Origin: Roseibaca sp. Y0-43
GTDB taxonomy: Bacteria; Pseudomonadota; Alphaproteobacteria; Rhodobacterales; Rhodobacteraceae
Length of the DNA: 64,000 bases
Direction of reading: 5' to 3'
Assembly: GCF_020667835.1 (NCBI RefSeq)
Contig: NZ_JAFMPR010000001.1
Location: forward strand, 62,001 to 126,000
The notes beneath the pieces were generated by a model. The model was not told the origin of the DNA. It ran no database searches and was given only the letters and a program-made list of their open reading frames with translations. Both the position numbers and the translations under genes were made by a program. Positions 55,237 through 64,000 of this stretch are shown here, in pieces; position 1 is the first letter of the stretch; each line of letters begins with the position of its first letter.

Positions 55237-57009
55237 CTAGAAATCCGCTTCGGCCAAGGCCATGACGGTTTCCGCGCCCGACCGGATGCGTGCCAAGTGC
55301 AGCGCGGTCGCGGGCAGTTGGCGGGCCATGTAGTAGCGCGCGGTTGCCAGTTTTGCCTGGTAGAAGGCCTGATCGCCCGTGCCGGCATCGAGCGCTGCAT
55401 AGGCGGCGCGCGCCATGCGCACCCACATCAGACCCAAGCAGACATGGCCAAACAGGTGCATGAAATCGCTTGACCCGGCCAGCGCGTCATTGGGATTTTT
55501 CATGCCGCGTTCCATGAAGAACATGCCCGCCGCCTGCAAATCCTTGGACGCCGCTTTCAGCGCGTCGCGCAGGTCAGTCATGCGCGGATCGTCCGTTCCC
55601 GCGACCTCTTCCTTGACCAGCGTGAAGAAGGCCATGACATGCTTGCCGCCATCCTGCGCCAGTTTGCGGCCGACAAGGTCCAGCGCCTGCACGCCATTCG
55701 CCCCCTCGTAGATCATGGCGATGCGGGCGTCGCGGGCGAATTGGGACATGCCCCATTCCTCGATATAGCCATGCCCGCCATAGACCTGTTGGGCCTGCAC
55801 GCACATGTCAAAGCCCTTGTCGGTCAGGAAGCCCTTGATGACCGGAGTAAGAAGCGAGATCAGGCCATCGGCATCGGCGTCAGAGGAGCGATGCGCGCGG
55901 TCGATCAGGCTGGCCCCCCACATGGTGAAAGCGCGGGCACCTTCGACAAAGCTCTTCTGGTCCATCAGGATGCGGCGAATATCGGGATGCACCAGCAGCG
56001 GGTCGGCGGCACCCTCGGGGTTCTTGGCCCCGGTCACGTCGCGCCCTTGCAGGCGGTCTTTTGCGTAGATCGCGGCGTTCTCATAGGCGACGGCGGCTTG
56101 CGCATAGCCTTGCAGGCCCACGCCAAGGCGCGCTTCGTTCATCATGGTGAACATGGCGCGCATCCCCTTGTGCAACTCGCCCACCAGGTAGCCCGTCGCG
56201 CCATCGTAGTTCATGACGCAGGTGGCGTTGCCGTGGATGCCCATCTTCTCTTCAATATTGCCGACGCTGACACCATTGCGCGCGCCCAGCGAGCCGTCGT
56301 CATTGACCATGTATTTCGGGACAATGAACAGCGAGATGCCCTTGGTCCCCTCGCCGCCACCCGGTGCCTTGGCCAGCACCAGATGGATGATGTTCTCGGC
56401 CATGTCATGCTCGCCAGCAGAGATGAAGATCTTCTGCCCGGTGATCGCATAGCTGCCATCGGCCTGCGGTTCGGCCTTGGTGCGGATCAGGCCCAGATCG
56501 GTGCCGCAATGCGGTTCTGTCAGGTTCATCGTGCCCGTCCAGTCGAGAGAAACCATCTTGGGCAGGTATTTCGCCTTCTGCTCGTCCGAGCCATGCGCCA
56601 GAATGGCGGAAATCGCGCCATGGGTCAGACCCTGATACATGTTCAGCGCCATGTTGGCAGAGACGAAAAACTCGCCCGTGGCAGAGTTCATGACATAGGG
56701 CAGGTTCTGGCCGCCGAATTCTTCGGGCAGGTCCAGCCCGTTCCAGCCGCCTTCCTTGATCTGGGCAAAGGCCTCGGCATAGCCGGTGGGCGTGCGCACG
56801 ACACCGTTTTCCAAGCGGCAGCCCTCGCGGTCGCCCACGGCATTGACCGGGGCCAGCACGCCTTCGGACAGTTTCGCCGCTTCTTCCAGAATGGCGGCGG
56901 TGGTGTCGCGGTCCAGCTCGTCATAGCCCGGAATATCGCTTGCGCCGATGTTGAGAACATCGTGCAGCACGAATTGCATGTCTTTGACGGGGGCGGTGTA
57001 GCTTGGCAT
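55237..57009 (-). CDS. Acyl-CoA dehydrogenase, large (C-terminally extended) type
   Basis: FAD-dependent acyl-CoA dehydrogenase of 590 residues. N-terminal, middle ([11 protein letters not shown]) and C-terminal domains are complete. The catalytic Glu lies in [10 protein letters not shown]. About 130 extra C-terminal residues form the AcylCoA_DH C-terminal-like domain. This long subgroup includes FadE5-like enzymes and the roseobacter DmdC methylthiopropionyl-CoA dehydrogenases; the choice cannot be made from sequence reading. It follows the MerR gene by 26 bp. Confidence 0.93.
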   Translation of the reverse strand: MPSYTAPVKDMQFVLHDVLNIGASDIPGYDELDRDTTAAILEEAAKLSEGVLAPVNAVGDREGCRLENGVVRTPTGYAEAFAQIKEGGWNGLDLPEEFGGQNLPYVMNSATGEFFVSANMALNMYQGLTHGAISAILAHGSDEQKAKYLPKMVSLDWTGTMNLTEPHCGTDLGLIRTKAEPQADGSYAITGQKIFISAGEHDMAENIIHLVLAKAPGGGEGTKGISLFIVPKYMVNDDGSLGARNGVSVGNIEEKMGIHGNATCVMNYDGATGYLVGELHKGMRAMFTMMNEARLGVGLQGYAQAAVAYENAAIYAKDRLQGRDVTGAKNPEGAADPLLVHPDIRRILMDQKSFVEGARAFTMWGASLIDRAHRSSDADADGLISLLTPVIKGFLTDKGFDMCVQAQQVYGGHGYIEEWGMSQFARDARIAMIYEGANGVQALDLVGRKLAQDGGKHVMAFFTLVKEEVAGTDDPRMTDLRDALKAASKDLQAAGMFFMERGMKNPNDALAGSSDFMHLFGHVCLGLMWVRMARAAYAALDAGTGDQAFYQAKLATARYYMARQLPATALHLARIRSGAETVMALAEADF

Positions 57010-57035
57010 CTCTCTCTCCCTTGGGGTGCGCGGGC

Positions 57036-57434
57036 TTATTCTGCGGCGCGCGGACGGTCGGCTTGGGACAGCACATCGGCCGCCCAGGCAAGGTCTTGTT
57101 TCAATTCAGAAATCGCTTCGGCCAATTCGGCGCGCTGACGCTCCATATCGGCCAAACGCTCTTGCGCGATGTCATAGGTCTTGCGCAGTTGGCGCAATTC
57201 GCTGTCGTCGCGGTCATACATTTCCAGCAATTGCCGGATCTGCTCTAGGCTGAAGCCGAAGCGCTTGCCGCGCAGGATCAGCTTCAGCCGGGCCTGGTCG
57301 CGGCGCGTGAACAGGCGGTGCTGCCCGTCGCGCTTGGGAAACAGCAATTCCTTCGCCTCATAGAAGCGCAGGGTGCGCGGCGTGACACCGAAATCGGCGC
57401 ACATCTCGCGGATGGTCTTGAACTCTTCAGGCAT
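57036..57434 (-). CDS. MerR-family transcriptional regulator of the acyl-CoA degradation operon
   Basis: A 132-residue MerR-type regulator. The N-terminal winged helix reads [20 protein letters not shown], followed by a long coiled-coil dimerisation helix (about 75-120). No metal-binding cysteine pair occurs at the C-terminus, so an organic or CoA ligand is likelier. ATG 57434 is chosen; codons upstream have no similarity. It heads the operon and probably autoregulates through the palindrome upstream, as LiuR-type regulators of acyl-CoA catabolism do. Confidence 0.92.
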   Translation of the reverse strand: MPEEFKTIREMCADFGVTPRTLRFYEAKELLFPKRDGQHRLFTRRDQARLKLILRGKRFGFSLEQIRQLLEMYDRDDSELRQLRKTYDIAQERLADMERQRAELAEAISELKQDLAWAADVLSQADRPRAAE

Positions 57435-57498
57435 GTGACGAAACCCACGGCTGTTAAGGATCGTGCTTGGGACCAACATGGTCGCAACACATCATAAG

Positions 57499-57531
57499 TT
57501 GACGTTAACGTAAAGGGCAACGTCGCGTCAA
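57499..57531. promoter_or_regulatory. Candidate MerR-type operator TTGACGTTAACGTAAA
   Basis: TTGACGTTAACGTAAA is a 16-bp palindrome with one mismatched pair, and its core ACGTTAACGT (57502-57511) is perfect. A flanking inverted pair TTGACG (57499-57504) and CGTCAA (57526-57531) encloses it. It lies 65 bp upstream of merR and 67 bp upstream of the divergent thioesterase, in the form seen for LiuR-like MerR regulators. Confidence 0.65.
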
Positions 57532-57597
57532 CCCTTCTGCTCTTGCCTTTGCCCCGTGCCCGCGTGCAGATAGGGGCACCTGTCGCGGAGCATGGCC

Positions 57598-58008
57598 ATG
57601 AATGCCCAAAACTTCATTAACGCGCTGCCATTCGCCAAGGCGTTGGAAATGCGGCTGGATTCGATTGGCGAGGGGCGTGCCGAAATCTCTATGCCGTGGG
57701 ACGCGCGCTTCGTGGGCGACCCGGTGACGGGGGTTATCCATGGTGGCGCGGTTTCGGCGCTGATGGACACCTGCGGGGGCGCGGCGGTCCTGTCCTATCC
57801 GGGTGCGACCACCACCGCGACGATCGACCTGCGAATCGACTACATGCGCGCGGCCTCGCCCGGCGCGCGGATCGTGGCGCGGGCCGATTGCTACCATGTC
57901 ACCCGCAACGTGGCCTTCGTGCGCGCCACCGCGCATGACGGGGGCGACACGCCTGTCGCCATGGCCACGGGTGCCTTCACCTTCGCCGCCCGAGAGGAGA
58001 CGGCATGA
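57598..58008 (+). CDS. PaaI-family thioesterase (hotdog fold), first of two
   Basis: A 136-residue hotdog-fold acyl-CoA thioesterase. The conserved V-I-H-G-G-A-V-S-A-L-M-D-T segment carries the active-site His-Gly-Gly and Asp. The second ATG (57598) is preferred because GGAG lies 8 nt upstream; the first ATG at 57592 is too close to it. It diverges from the MerR-led operon, and its stop overlaps the second thioesterase start (ATGA). It probably hydrolyses surplus or dead-end CoA esters. Confidence 0.88.
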   Translation: MNAQNFINALPFAKALEMRLDSIGEGRAEISMPWDARFVGDPVTGVIHGGAVSALMDTCGGAAVLSYPGATTTATIDLRIDYMRAASPGARIVARADCYHVTRNVAFVRATAHDGGDTPVAMATGAFTFAAREETA

Positions 58009-58502
58009 CCCCGCCCGAACCCGTCCAAGCCGTCAAGCAACGCCGCGACCGCGCGCTGGCCAGCCTTGTGAGCGCGGTGCCCTATGCGCAGTTCCTTGGC
58101 ATCTATTTCGAACGCCATGGCGACGAGCTGACCGCCATTCTGCCCTATGACGAGAAGCTGATCGGCAACCCCCTTCTGCCTGCCATCCATGGCGGTGTGA
58201 TCGCGTCCTTTCTGGAGGTGGCCGCGATCATAGAGCTGAGCTGGACCACCATCTGGCCCGATCTGGAAGCGGGCCGCGTGACGCCCGAAGACATGGCGCA
58301 AAACCTGCCGCGCCTGCCGAAAACCATTGATTTCACCGTGGATTTCCTGCGCTCGGGCCTGCCGCGCGATGGCTATGCGCGCGCCCGCGTCAACCGCTCT
58401 GGCCGCCGCTATGCCAGCGTGCATGTCGAGGCGTGGCAGGACAACCGCGCGCGCCTGTTCGCGCAGGCGACCGGGCATTTCCTGATGCCGCAACCGGGCT
58501 GA
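58005..58502 (+). CDS. PaaI-family thioesterase, second of two
   Basis: A 165-residue hotdog thioesterase sharing the I-H-G-G-V-I-A-S-F-L-E pattern, with Glu in place of the Asp of its neighbour. It has a ~25-residue N-terminal extension and an insert between the helix and strands (W-P-D-L-E-A-G-R-V). The two proteins may form hetero-oligomers since translation is coupled. The next gene, a MATE exporter, begins 1 bp after its stop. Confidence 0.86.
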   Translation: MTPPEPVQAVKQRRDRALASLVSAVPYAQFLGIYFERHGDELTAILPYDEKLIGNPLLPAIHGGVIASFLEVAAIIELSWTTIWPDLEAGRVTPEDMAQNLPRLPKTIDFTVDFLRSGLPRDGYARARVNRSGRRYASVHVEAWQDNRARLFAQATGHFLMPQPG

Positions 58503-58503
58503 G

Positions 58504-59817
58504 ATGAGTGCCGTTACCGACCGGCGCATCCTGCGCATCGCGGCCCCGATCCTGCTGGCGAATATCGCCGTGCCGCTGCTGGGCGCGGTCGACACCGGCA
58601 TTATCGGGCAGATGGGCGAAGCCGCGCCCATCGGCGCGGTGGGTTTGGGCGCGGTCATCCTGACCAGCGTTTACTGGGTCTTCGGCTTTCTGCGCATGGG
58701 CACGACCGGGCTGGTCGCGCAAGCCGTCGGCGCGCATGACCTGCCCGAAAGCGGGGCCATCGTCACGCGCGGGGTGCTTTTGGGCTTGGGCGCGGGCACG
58801 GTCATGGTGCTGGGCCAGATCGCGCTGTTCGAGGCCGCGTTCCTGATCGCGCCCGCCAGCGCCACGGTCGAGGCCCTGGCCCGCGACTACCTTGCCATCC
58901 GCATCTGGGGCGCACCCGCGACGATTGCGCTTTACGCGCTGAATGGCTGGCTGATCGGGACCGAACGCACCCGCAGCGTTCTGGCCTTGCAGGTCTGGAT
59001 GAGCGGGCTGAACGTGGTGCTGTCGCTATGGTTCGTGATGGGCCTTGATTGGGGCGTGAAAGGCGTGGCCACCGCCACGCTGATTGCCGAAGTGACGGCA
59101 CTCGGCCTTGGCCTGTGGCTGTGCCGCGCGGCTTTCGCGGGCAAGCAATGGCGCGACTGGCCGCGCGTTTTCGACCGCGCGCGGCTGAAACGAATGTGGG
59201 CGGTCAATTCCGACATCATGCTGCGGTCCATCGCGCTGCAAGGGGCGATGACGGGGTTCCTGTTCACCTCGGCCGGGTTTGGCGATGTGGACTTGGCCGC
59301 GAACCAGATCCTGTGGCAATTCCTGATGATTATCGCCCATGCGCTCGACGGCTTCGCCTTTGCCGCCGAGGCGCTTGTGGGCCAAGCCGTGGGGGCACGG
59401 GCTGTGGGACAGATGCGGCAGGCGGGCTTTCGCGCCGGGATCTGGGCCTTTGGCCTTGCGGGGCTTATGGCCGCGGGCTTTTTGCTGGGCGGGCCCGCGG
59501 TGATCGCGGTCATGGCGCGCGACACGGGCGTGCAGAACGCGGCCATCGCCTATTTGCCCTTCGTCGCCGCGCTGTCGCTGGCAAGCTGCGCGGCCTATAT
59601 GCTGGACGGCATCTTCATCGGCGCGACCGGCACGCGCGAGATGCGCAACACGGTGGTGCTGGCGGTGGCGATCTATGCGCTGGCGATCTGGGCTTTCGTG
59701 CCCGGCTTTGGCAACGCGGCGCTCTGGTCGGCGCTGATGCTGCTGAACATCTTGCGCGCGGTGTTCCTGGGCGTGCTCTATCCACGGCTGGAGCGGCGTG
59801 TGGCCAAGGGCGTTTGA
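58504..59817 (+). CDS. MATE-family efflux transporter
   Basis: A 437-residue membrane protein with about twelve hydrophobic segments in two similar halves, as in multidrug and toxin extrusion transporters. The N-terminal I-A-x-P-I-L-L-A-N-I and L-G-x-V-D-T segments match the DinF branch. It probably exchanges H+ or Na+ for organic cations or other compounds. It follows the thioesterases with 1 bp spacing. A double-hairpin repeat begins at its stop codon. Confidence 0.9.
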   Translation: MSAVTDRRILRIAAPILLANIAVPLLGAVDTGIIGQMGEAAPIGAVGLGAVILTSVYWVFGFLRMGTTGLVAQAVGAHDLPESGAIVTRGVLLGLGAGTVMVLGQIALFEAAFLIAPASATVEALARDYLAIRIWGAPATIALYALNGWLIGTERTRSVLALQVWMSGLNVVLSLWFVMGLDWGVKGVATATLIAEVTALGLGLWLCRAAFAGKQWRDWPRVFDRARLKRMWAVNSDIMLRSIALQGAMTGFLFTSAGFGDVDLAANQILWQFLMIIAHALDGFAFAAEALVGQAVGARAVGQMRQAGFRAGIWAFGLAGLMAAGFLLGGPAVIAVMARDTGVQNAAIAYLPFVAALSLASCAAYMLDGIFIGATGTREMRNTVVLAVAIYALAIWAFVPGFGNAALWSALMLLNILRAVFLGVLYPRLERRVAKGV

Positions 59818-59880
59818 GGGGCTTTGCCCCTCTGGTCCCTGCGGGACCATTCACCCCAGGATATTTTTGCAAGGATGAAT
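59817..59880 (+). repeat. Intergenic double-hairpin repeat, copy 1
   Basis: Two hairpins in a row: AGGGGC/GCCCCT, then GGTCCC/GGGACC. These are followed by CATTCACCCC, then GGATATTT and GCAAGGATGAA. The same layout and sequence blocks recur at 61790-61856. This copy fills nearly the whole gap between the MATE gene and convergent pyrD. Confidence 0.75.
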
Positions 59881-59883
59881 GGG

Positions 59884-60942
59884 CTAAAGCCAGTCGGAAC
59901 GGCCCGTGCCGACGACATCTTTGACATTTGTGACGCCATCGCGGCCCATGAGGTCGAGCAGCCCCTGGTTCAGGCGCGGGACCAGCGACAGCCCTTCATA
60001 GACGAGCGCCGAGTAGAGTTGCACCGCGCTCGCCCCGGCGCGCAGTTTGGCATAGGCCTGTTCCGGGCTGCCGATGCCGCCGACCCCGACAAGCGGGATT
60101 TCTCCGTCGGTCAGCTGTGAAAGTTGCGCGAGCACACGGGTGGACATTTCGAACAAAGGCTTGCCGGAAAGCCCGCCTTTTTCGTTTGCGCTTGCATTTT
60201 TCAAACCTTTACGCGCCAGCGTCGTGTTGGTGGCGATGATCGCATTCACCCCGGTTTCGCGCGCGACGCCCGCGATTTCGGCCAGTTCATCCGCGTTCAG
60301 ATCGGGCGCGATTTTCAGGAAGATCGGGATCGGGCGGGCAAGCTCTGCGCGGGCTTGCATAACGCCATTCAAAAGAGCGGTCAGTGCTGCTGCCCCTTGC
60401 AGGTCGCGCAGCTTTTCCGTGTTGGGCGACGAGACATTCACCGTTGCAAAGTCCAGATGCGCGCCGCAGATGCGCAGCACTTGCGCGAAATCGCCCGCGC
60501 GGTCGGCACTGTCCTTGTTCGCACCAAGGTTCAGGCCCAGAACCATGCCCTTGGGCCGCTTGGCCAGACGCGCGGCAATCGCCTGCGCGCCGTCATTGTT
60601 GAAGCCGAAGCGGTTGATGACGGCGCGATCCTCGGGCAGCCGAAAGAGGCGCGGGCGCGGATTGCCGGGCTGCGGGCGGGGCGTCGCGGCCCCCACTTCG
60701 ACAAAGCCGAAGCCCGCTCGCGAGAGACCGCCAAGCGCCTGCGCATTCTTGTCAAAGCCCGCAGCGAGACCTACGGGGTTGGGCAAGTCAAGCCCGGCAA
60801 TCTGGGTGTGCAGACGGGGCGAGGTGACTGGGTGCGGCAGCGGTGCGAGGCCCGATTGCAGCGCCTTGATGGCCAAGCCATGCGCCGTTTCCGGGTCGAG
60901 GCTGCGCAGCGCCGAGAGGCCAATGCGCTCGAGCGTGCTCAT
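59884..60942 (-). CDS. pyrD: Dihydroorotate dehydrogenase (quinone), class 2
   Basis: Fourth step of pyrimidine synthesis; membrane-associated FMN enzyme (352 residues). The N-terminal ~40-residue extension that binds membrane and quinone is present. [11 protein letters not shown] contains the catalytic Ser, and G-V-G-G-I-G-S near the C-terminus binds FMN phosphate. The stop of the DUF952 gene overlaps the start (ATGA). Confidence 0.95.
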   Translation of the reverse strand: MSTLERIGLSALRSLDPETAHGLAIKALQSGLAPLPHPVTSPRLHTQIAGLDLPNPVGLAAGFDKNAQALGGLSRAGFGFVEVGAATPRPQPGNPRPRLFRLPEDRAVINRFGFNNDGAQAIAARLAKRPKGMVLGLNLGANKDSADRAGDFAQVLRICGAHLDFATVNVSSPNTEKLRDLQGAAALTALLNGVMQARAELARPIPIFLKIAPDLNADELAEIAGVARETGVNAIIATNTTLARKGLKNASANEKGGLSGKPLFEMSTRVLAQLSQLTDGEIPLVGVGGIGSPEQAYAKLRAGASAVQLYSALVYEGLSLVPRLNQGLLDLMGRDGVTNVKDVVGTGRSDWL

Positions 60943-61277
60943 ACCAGCCCCTCGGGGAAGATATGGCCGCTGGCACCCAAGGGCAGCGAAGTGTCCCAGA
61001 CCACATCATCCATGGTTAATGGCCGGTAAAGATGTGGGAAAAGTGCATCCCCGCGCGAGATTTCCCATTTCAGCGCCGCGCCAAGGGTGTCGGCATCGAC
61101 CGCAACGAGGACAAGGTCGCTTTGGCCCGCGAAATGCTTGGCGGCGGTTTCCATGACCTGCGTGGCGGTCGAGAAATGGATATAGCCATCGGACAGATCG
61201 ATCGGCGCGCCGAGGGTTTGGCCCTTGGCTTTCAGGTCATCCCATTCGGGGCGGCGGAATATCTTGTAGATCAGCAT
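60939..61277 (-). CDS. DUF952 family protein
   Basis: A 112-residue DUF952 protein. The family pattern D-G-Y-I-H-F-S-T-A-x-Q-V near residue 35 and F-P-H-L-Y-R-P-L near 80 are present. The fold resembles ADP-ribosyltransferase/KptA-like proteins, but function is not established. ATG 61277 is the natural start; the frame adds six codons upstream. It is coupled to pyrD. Confidence 0.88.
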   Translation of the reverse strand: MLIYKIFRRPEWDDLKAKGQTLGAPIDLSDGYIHFSTATQVMETAAKHFAGQSDLVLVAVDADTLGAALKWEISRGDALFPHLYRPLTMDDVVWDTSLPLGASGHIFPEGLV

Positions 61278-61316
61278 GGCGGCGTCATGCCCCACGAGGA
61301 CGGTTTGGTCAATCGG

Positions 61317-61772
61317 CTATAAGGGGCCGGGCAGGCGTTCCTCGCTGAGAAGCACATTCGCATCGACCGCGCCCACGCCCGGCAGCGTCATGATGCGGCG
61401 GCGGAGCACACGTTCGAAATCGGACAGGTCTCGGGCGACAACCCGCAGGCGGTAATCATACAGGCCCAGCACGTGCTGCACAGTCTGCACTTCGGGAATG
61501 GCAGAGACGGCGCGCTCGAAATCGGCCAAGCTGACGCGGCCCTTGGCGGCCAGCGTGATGCCAAGGAAAACGGTGACGCCGAAGCCCAGCGCGGGCAAGT
61601 CCAGATCGAGGCGGTGGCGGGCAATCGCGCCCGCGTCGCGCAGACGCTTCAGGCGGCGCCATGCGGCGGGCTGGCTGAGGCCAAGACTGCGGCCCAGCGC
61701 CCCTGCCGAGAGCGAGGCATCCCCGGCCAGAAGGCGCAGCATCCGGCGGTCGAGATCGTCGAGCGCGATCAT
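61317..61772 (-). CDS. Lrp/AsnC-family regulator 1
   Basis: A 151-residue leucine-responsive-type regulator. N-terminal helix-turn-helix D-D-L-D-R-R-M-L-R-L-L ... L-G-L-S-Q-P-A-A-W-R-R-L-K-R-L, followed by the RAM ligand domain from about residue 65. The start at 61772 gives the usual length. It lies downstream of a second Lrp gene on the same strand, with a repeat element in between. Confidence 0.92.
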   Translation of the reverse strand: MIALDDLDRRMLRLLAGDASLSAGALGRSLGLSQPAAWRRLKRLRDAGAIARHRLDLDLPALGFGVTVFLGITLAAKGRVSLADFERAVSAIPEVQTVQHVLGLYDYRLRVVARDLSDFERVLRRRIMTLPGVGAVDANVLLSEERLPGPL

Positions 61773-61789
61773 TTGGCCGACCTTGGCAG

Positions 61790-61856
61790 AGGGGCGCTGC
61801 CCCTCTGGGCCGCGGGCGCGGCCCATTCACCCCGGGATATTTGGGCAAGGATGAAA
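61790..61856 (+). repeat. Intergenic double-hairpin repeat, copy 2
   Basis: AGGGGC/GCCCCT and GGCCGC/GCGGCC hairpins are followed by CATTCACCCC, GGATATTT and GCAAGGATGAA, in the same order and orientation as at 59817-59880. Sequence identity is highest in the single-stranded tail. It lies between the two Lrp genes. Confidence 0.75.
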
Positions 61857-61857
61857 A

Positions 61858-62316
61858 TCATATCGGGAGGCTTTCGTCGGATTTGATGTCGGAGAGATGC
61901 ATCAGCGCTTCGAGATCGGTGATATGCGGCAGCGTCAGGATGCGGTCGCGGTAGATGTCTTGGTAATGGGCCATGTCGCGCGCGATGATGTTCAGGCGCA
62001 GGTCGACGCGGCCCAGAAAGGTCTGGATTTCCAGCACTTCGGGCACAAGGCGGGCTTGGGCCATGAATTCGTCGAAGGCACGCGGGTTGGTCTTGTCGAG
62101 GGTGACGCGGAGCGAGACCTCTACCTGAAAGCCAAGCGCGCGCCAGTCGATCACCGCTTGCTGCCCGCGCAGGATGCCGCGCGCGCGCAGCCGGTCGAGG
62201 CGGCGCCAGCATGTCGCCTCTGTCACGCCGGCGCGGGCGGCAAGGTCGGCGGTCGCGGCCATGGGATTGGCCAGAAGCTGGCGCAACAGGCGGCGGTCGG
62301 TATCGTCTATCTGCAT
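61858..62316 (-). CDS. Lrp/AsnC-family regulator 2
   Basis: A 152-residue Lrp-type protein, paralogous to regulator 1. HTH: D-D-T-D-R-R-L-L-R-Q-L-L ... A-G-V-T-E-A-T-C-W-R-R-L-D-R-L; RAM domain from about residue 65. It diverges from ilvC across 130 bp, which makes regulation of branched-chain amino acid synthesis plausible. Confidence 0.92.
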   Translation of the reverse strand: MQIDDTDRRLLRQLLANPMAATADLAARAGVTEATCWRRLDRLRARGILRGQQAVIDWRALGFQVEVSLRVTLDKTNPRAFDEFMAQARLVPEVLEIQTFLGRVDLRLNIIARDMAHYQDIYRDRILTLPHITDLEALMHLSDIKSDESLPI

Positions 62317-63469
<1,153 letters not shown>

Positions 63470-63492
63470 GCGCCCGCATCCGACAACTTTTG

Positions 63493-63521
63493 CCCCCGGC
63501 ACCGCGCGTGCCGGGGGTTTT
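63493..63521 (+). terminator. Rho-independent terminator after ilvC
   Basis: CCCCCGGCAC (63493-63502) pairs over ten bases with GTGCCGGGGG (63508-63517), loop CGCGC, followed by TTTT. It starts 24 bp after the ilvC stop. Confidence 0.92.
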
Positions 63522-63577
63522 GCTATCTGGCCTTTATCGTCCATCCGTCCTAGCGTGGCCCATCCGCAAGGGGGGAA

Positions 63578-64000
63578 ATGATGCACATATGGTCGTGGCA
63601 TCTGGGCCGCTTCTTCGACAAGATCTGGGTGCATATCGCGCTTTACGGGCTGGCCGGGGTGGCCGTGGCGGTGCTGGCCGCCTTCGGCGCGCCCTTGGTC
63701 AGCCTGTTGCAGTTCGATCTTATCTCGCGCGATGCGGTGATGGTGCTGTTGCAGATCCTTGCCTCGTCCATGCTGGCGGTGACGACCTTCTCGGTGTCCA
63801 TCATGCTGACGGCGTTCGGGGCGGCGGCATCCTCGGCCACGCCGCGCGCGACGGTGCTGTTGCAAAACGATTCGACCACGCAGCAGGTGCTTGCCTCTTT
63901 CGTGGGGGCCTTCGTGTTCAGCCTTGTGTCGATCAGCGGCTTGCAGATCGCGCTTTACGGGCCAGCAGGGCGGCTGGTGCTGTTCCTGGCCACGCTGGGC
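63578..64000 (+). CDS. DUF2254 membrane protein, N-terminal part (cut by window end)
   Basis: An open frame from ATG 63578 (or the adjacent ATG 63581), with AGGGGGG a few bases upstream, runs 141 codons to the window edge without a stop. It has hydrophobic segments near residues 20-42 and 52-75 and the family pattern F-S-V-S-I-M-L-T-A-F ... T-P-R-A-T-V-L-L-Q-N-D ... Q-Q-V-L-A-S-F-V-G-A-F. DUF2254 proteins are predicted inner-membrane proteins, possibly channel-like, with unproven function. Confidence 0.82.
   Translation, partial: MMHIWSWHLGRFFDKIWVHIALYGLAGVAVAVLAAFGAPLVSLLQFDLISRDAVMVLLQILASSMLAVTTFSVSIMLTAFGAAASSATPRATVLLQNDSTTQQVLASFVGAFVFSLVSISGLQIALYGPAGRLVLFLATLG

Overview
The window is a stretch of high-GC, densely coding bacterial chromosome. 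Gene content and order point to an alphaproteobacterium of the Rhodobacteraceae/Roseobacter group. The evidence is a chvI-chvG-hprK-rapZ-EIIA-HPr cluster, a short HprK lacking the N-terminal domain, fused cysNC next to cysD, the fhs / chorismate mutase / folD trio, class II aroA, ATP-type pckA, a Hint-domain protein, an Flp-like orphan protein, and the MerR / acyl-CoA dehydrogenase / thiolase / FadB-type beta-oxidation operon. No rRNA, tRNA, CRISPR array, prophage or insertion sequence was found. Both edge genes are cut: a UvrD/PcrA-type helicase at the left and a DUF2254 membrane protein at the right.

Layout. 0-7 kb: helicase C-terminus, DCC-family protein, first AlkB-type monooxygenase, mutY, a DciA-like (DUF721) protein translationally coupled to a DsbA-family oxidoreductase, and a CaiB/BaiF CoA-transferase. 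6.8-11.2 kb (minus strand): ChvI/ChvG two-component system followed by HprK, RapZ, a mannose-type EIIA and HPr, which together form a regulatory phosphotransfer module rather than a sugar transporter. 11.5-19.2 kb: pckA, a DUF167 protein, aroA, asd, fhs, chorismate mutase and folD (gluconeogenesis, aromatic and aspartate-family amino acids, one-carbon metabolism). 19.2-24.4 kb: cysD-cysNC (sulfate activation), a LuxR-type regulator diverging from cysD, and a second, divergent AlkB-type protein coupled to a small secreted protein.

24.5-34.1 kb: ftsY, then the outer-membrane biogenesis operon lptF-lptG-lptD-surA; next a noticeably AT-richer secreted orphan gene; then a secreted protein made of 18 uninterrupted 23-residue MORN repeats. 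34.3-43.2 kb (plus strand): Flp-like protein, nadE, then a nearly gapless run of a SPOR lipoprotein, a D,D-carboxypeptidase, tmk, holB, tatD, an MBL-fold hydrolase and an AEC transporter. 43.3-51.4 kb: thrS, MFS transporter and alpha/beta hydrolase, a membrane protein resembling an M48 peptidase without the active site, an acyl-CoA synthetase, and a 58-residue ORF followed by a Hint-like protein lacking the usual catalytic cysteine.

51.4-58.5 kb: fatty-acid/acyl-CoA degradation operon (MerR regulator, acyl-CoA dehydrogenase, small protein, thiolase, FadB-type bifunctional enzyme) with a palindromic candidate operator, diverging from two PaaI-type thioesterases. 58.5-64 kb: MATE exporter, pyrD, DUF952, two Lrp/AsnC regulators facing ilvC, and the start of a DUF2254 gene. 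Two copies of a double-hairpin intergenic repeat lie in this last part.

Most of the window is conserved housekeeping. I did not find a clear new multi-gene system. The best candidates for unexplored biology are the MORN-repeat protein, the AT-rich orphan, the degenerate Hint gene with its small upstream ORF and CtrA-like sites, the M48-like pseudo-peptidase, and several well-formed candidate operators and structured intergenic elements.
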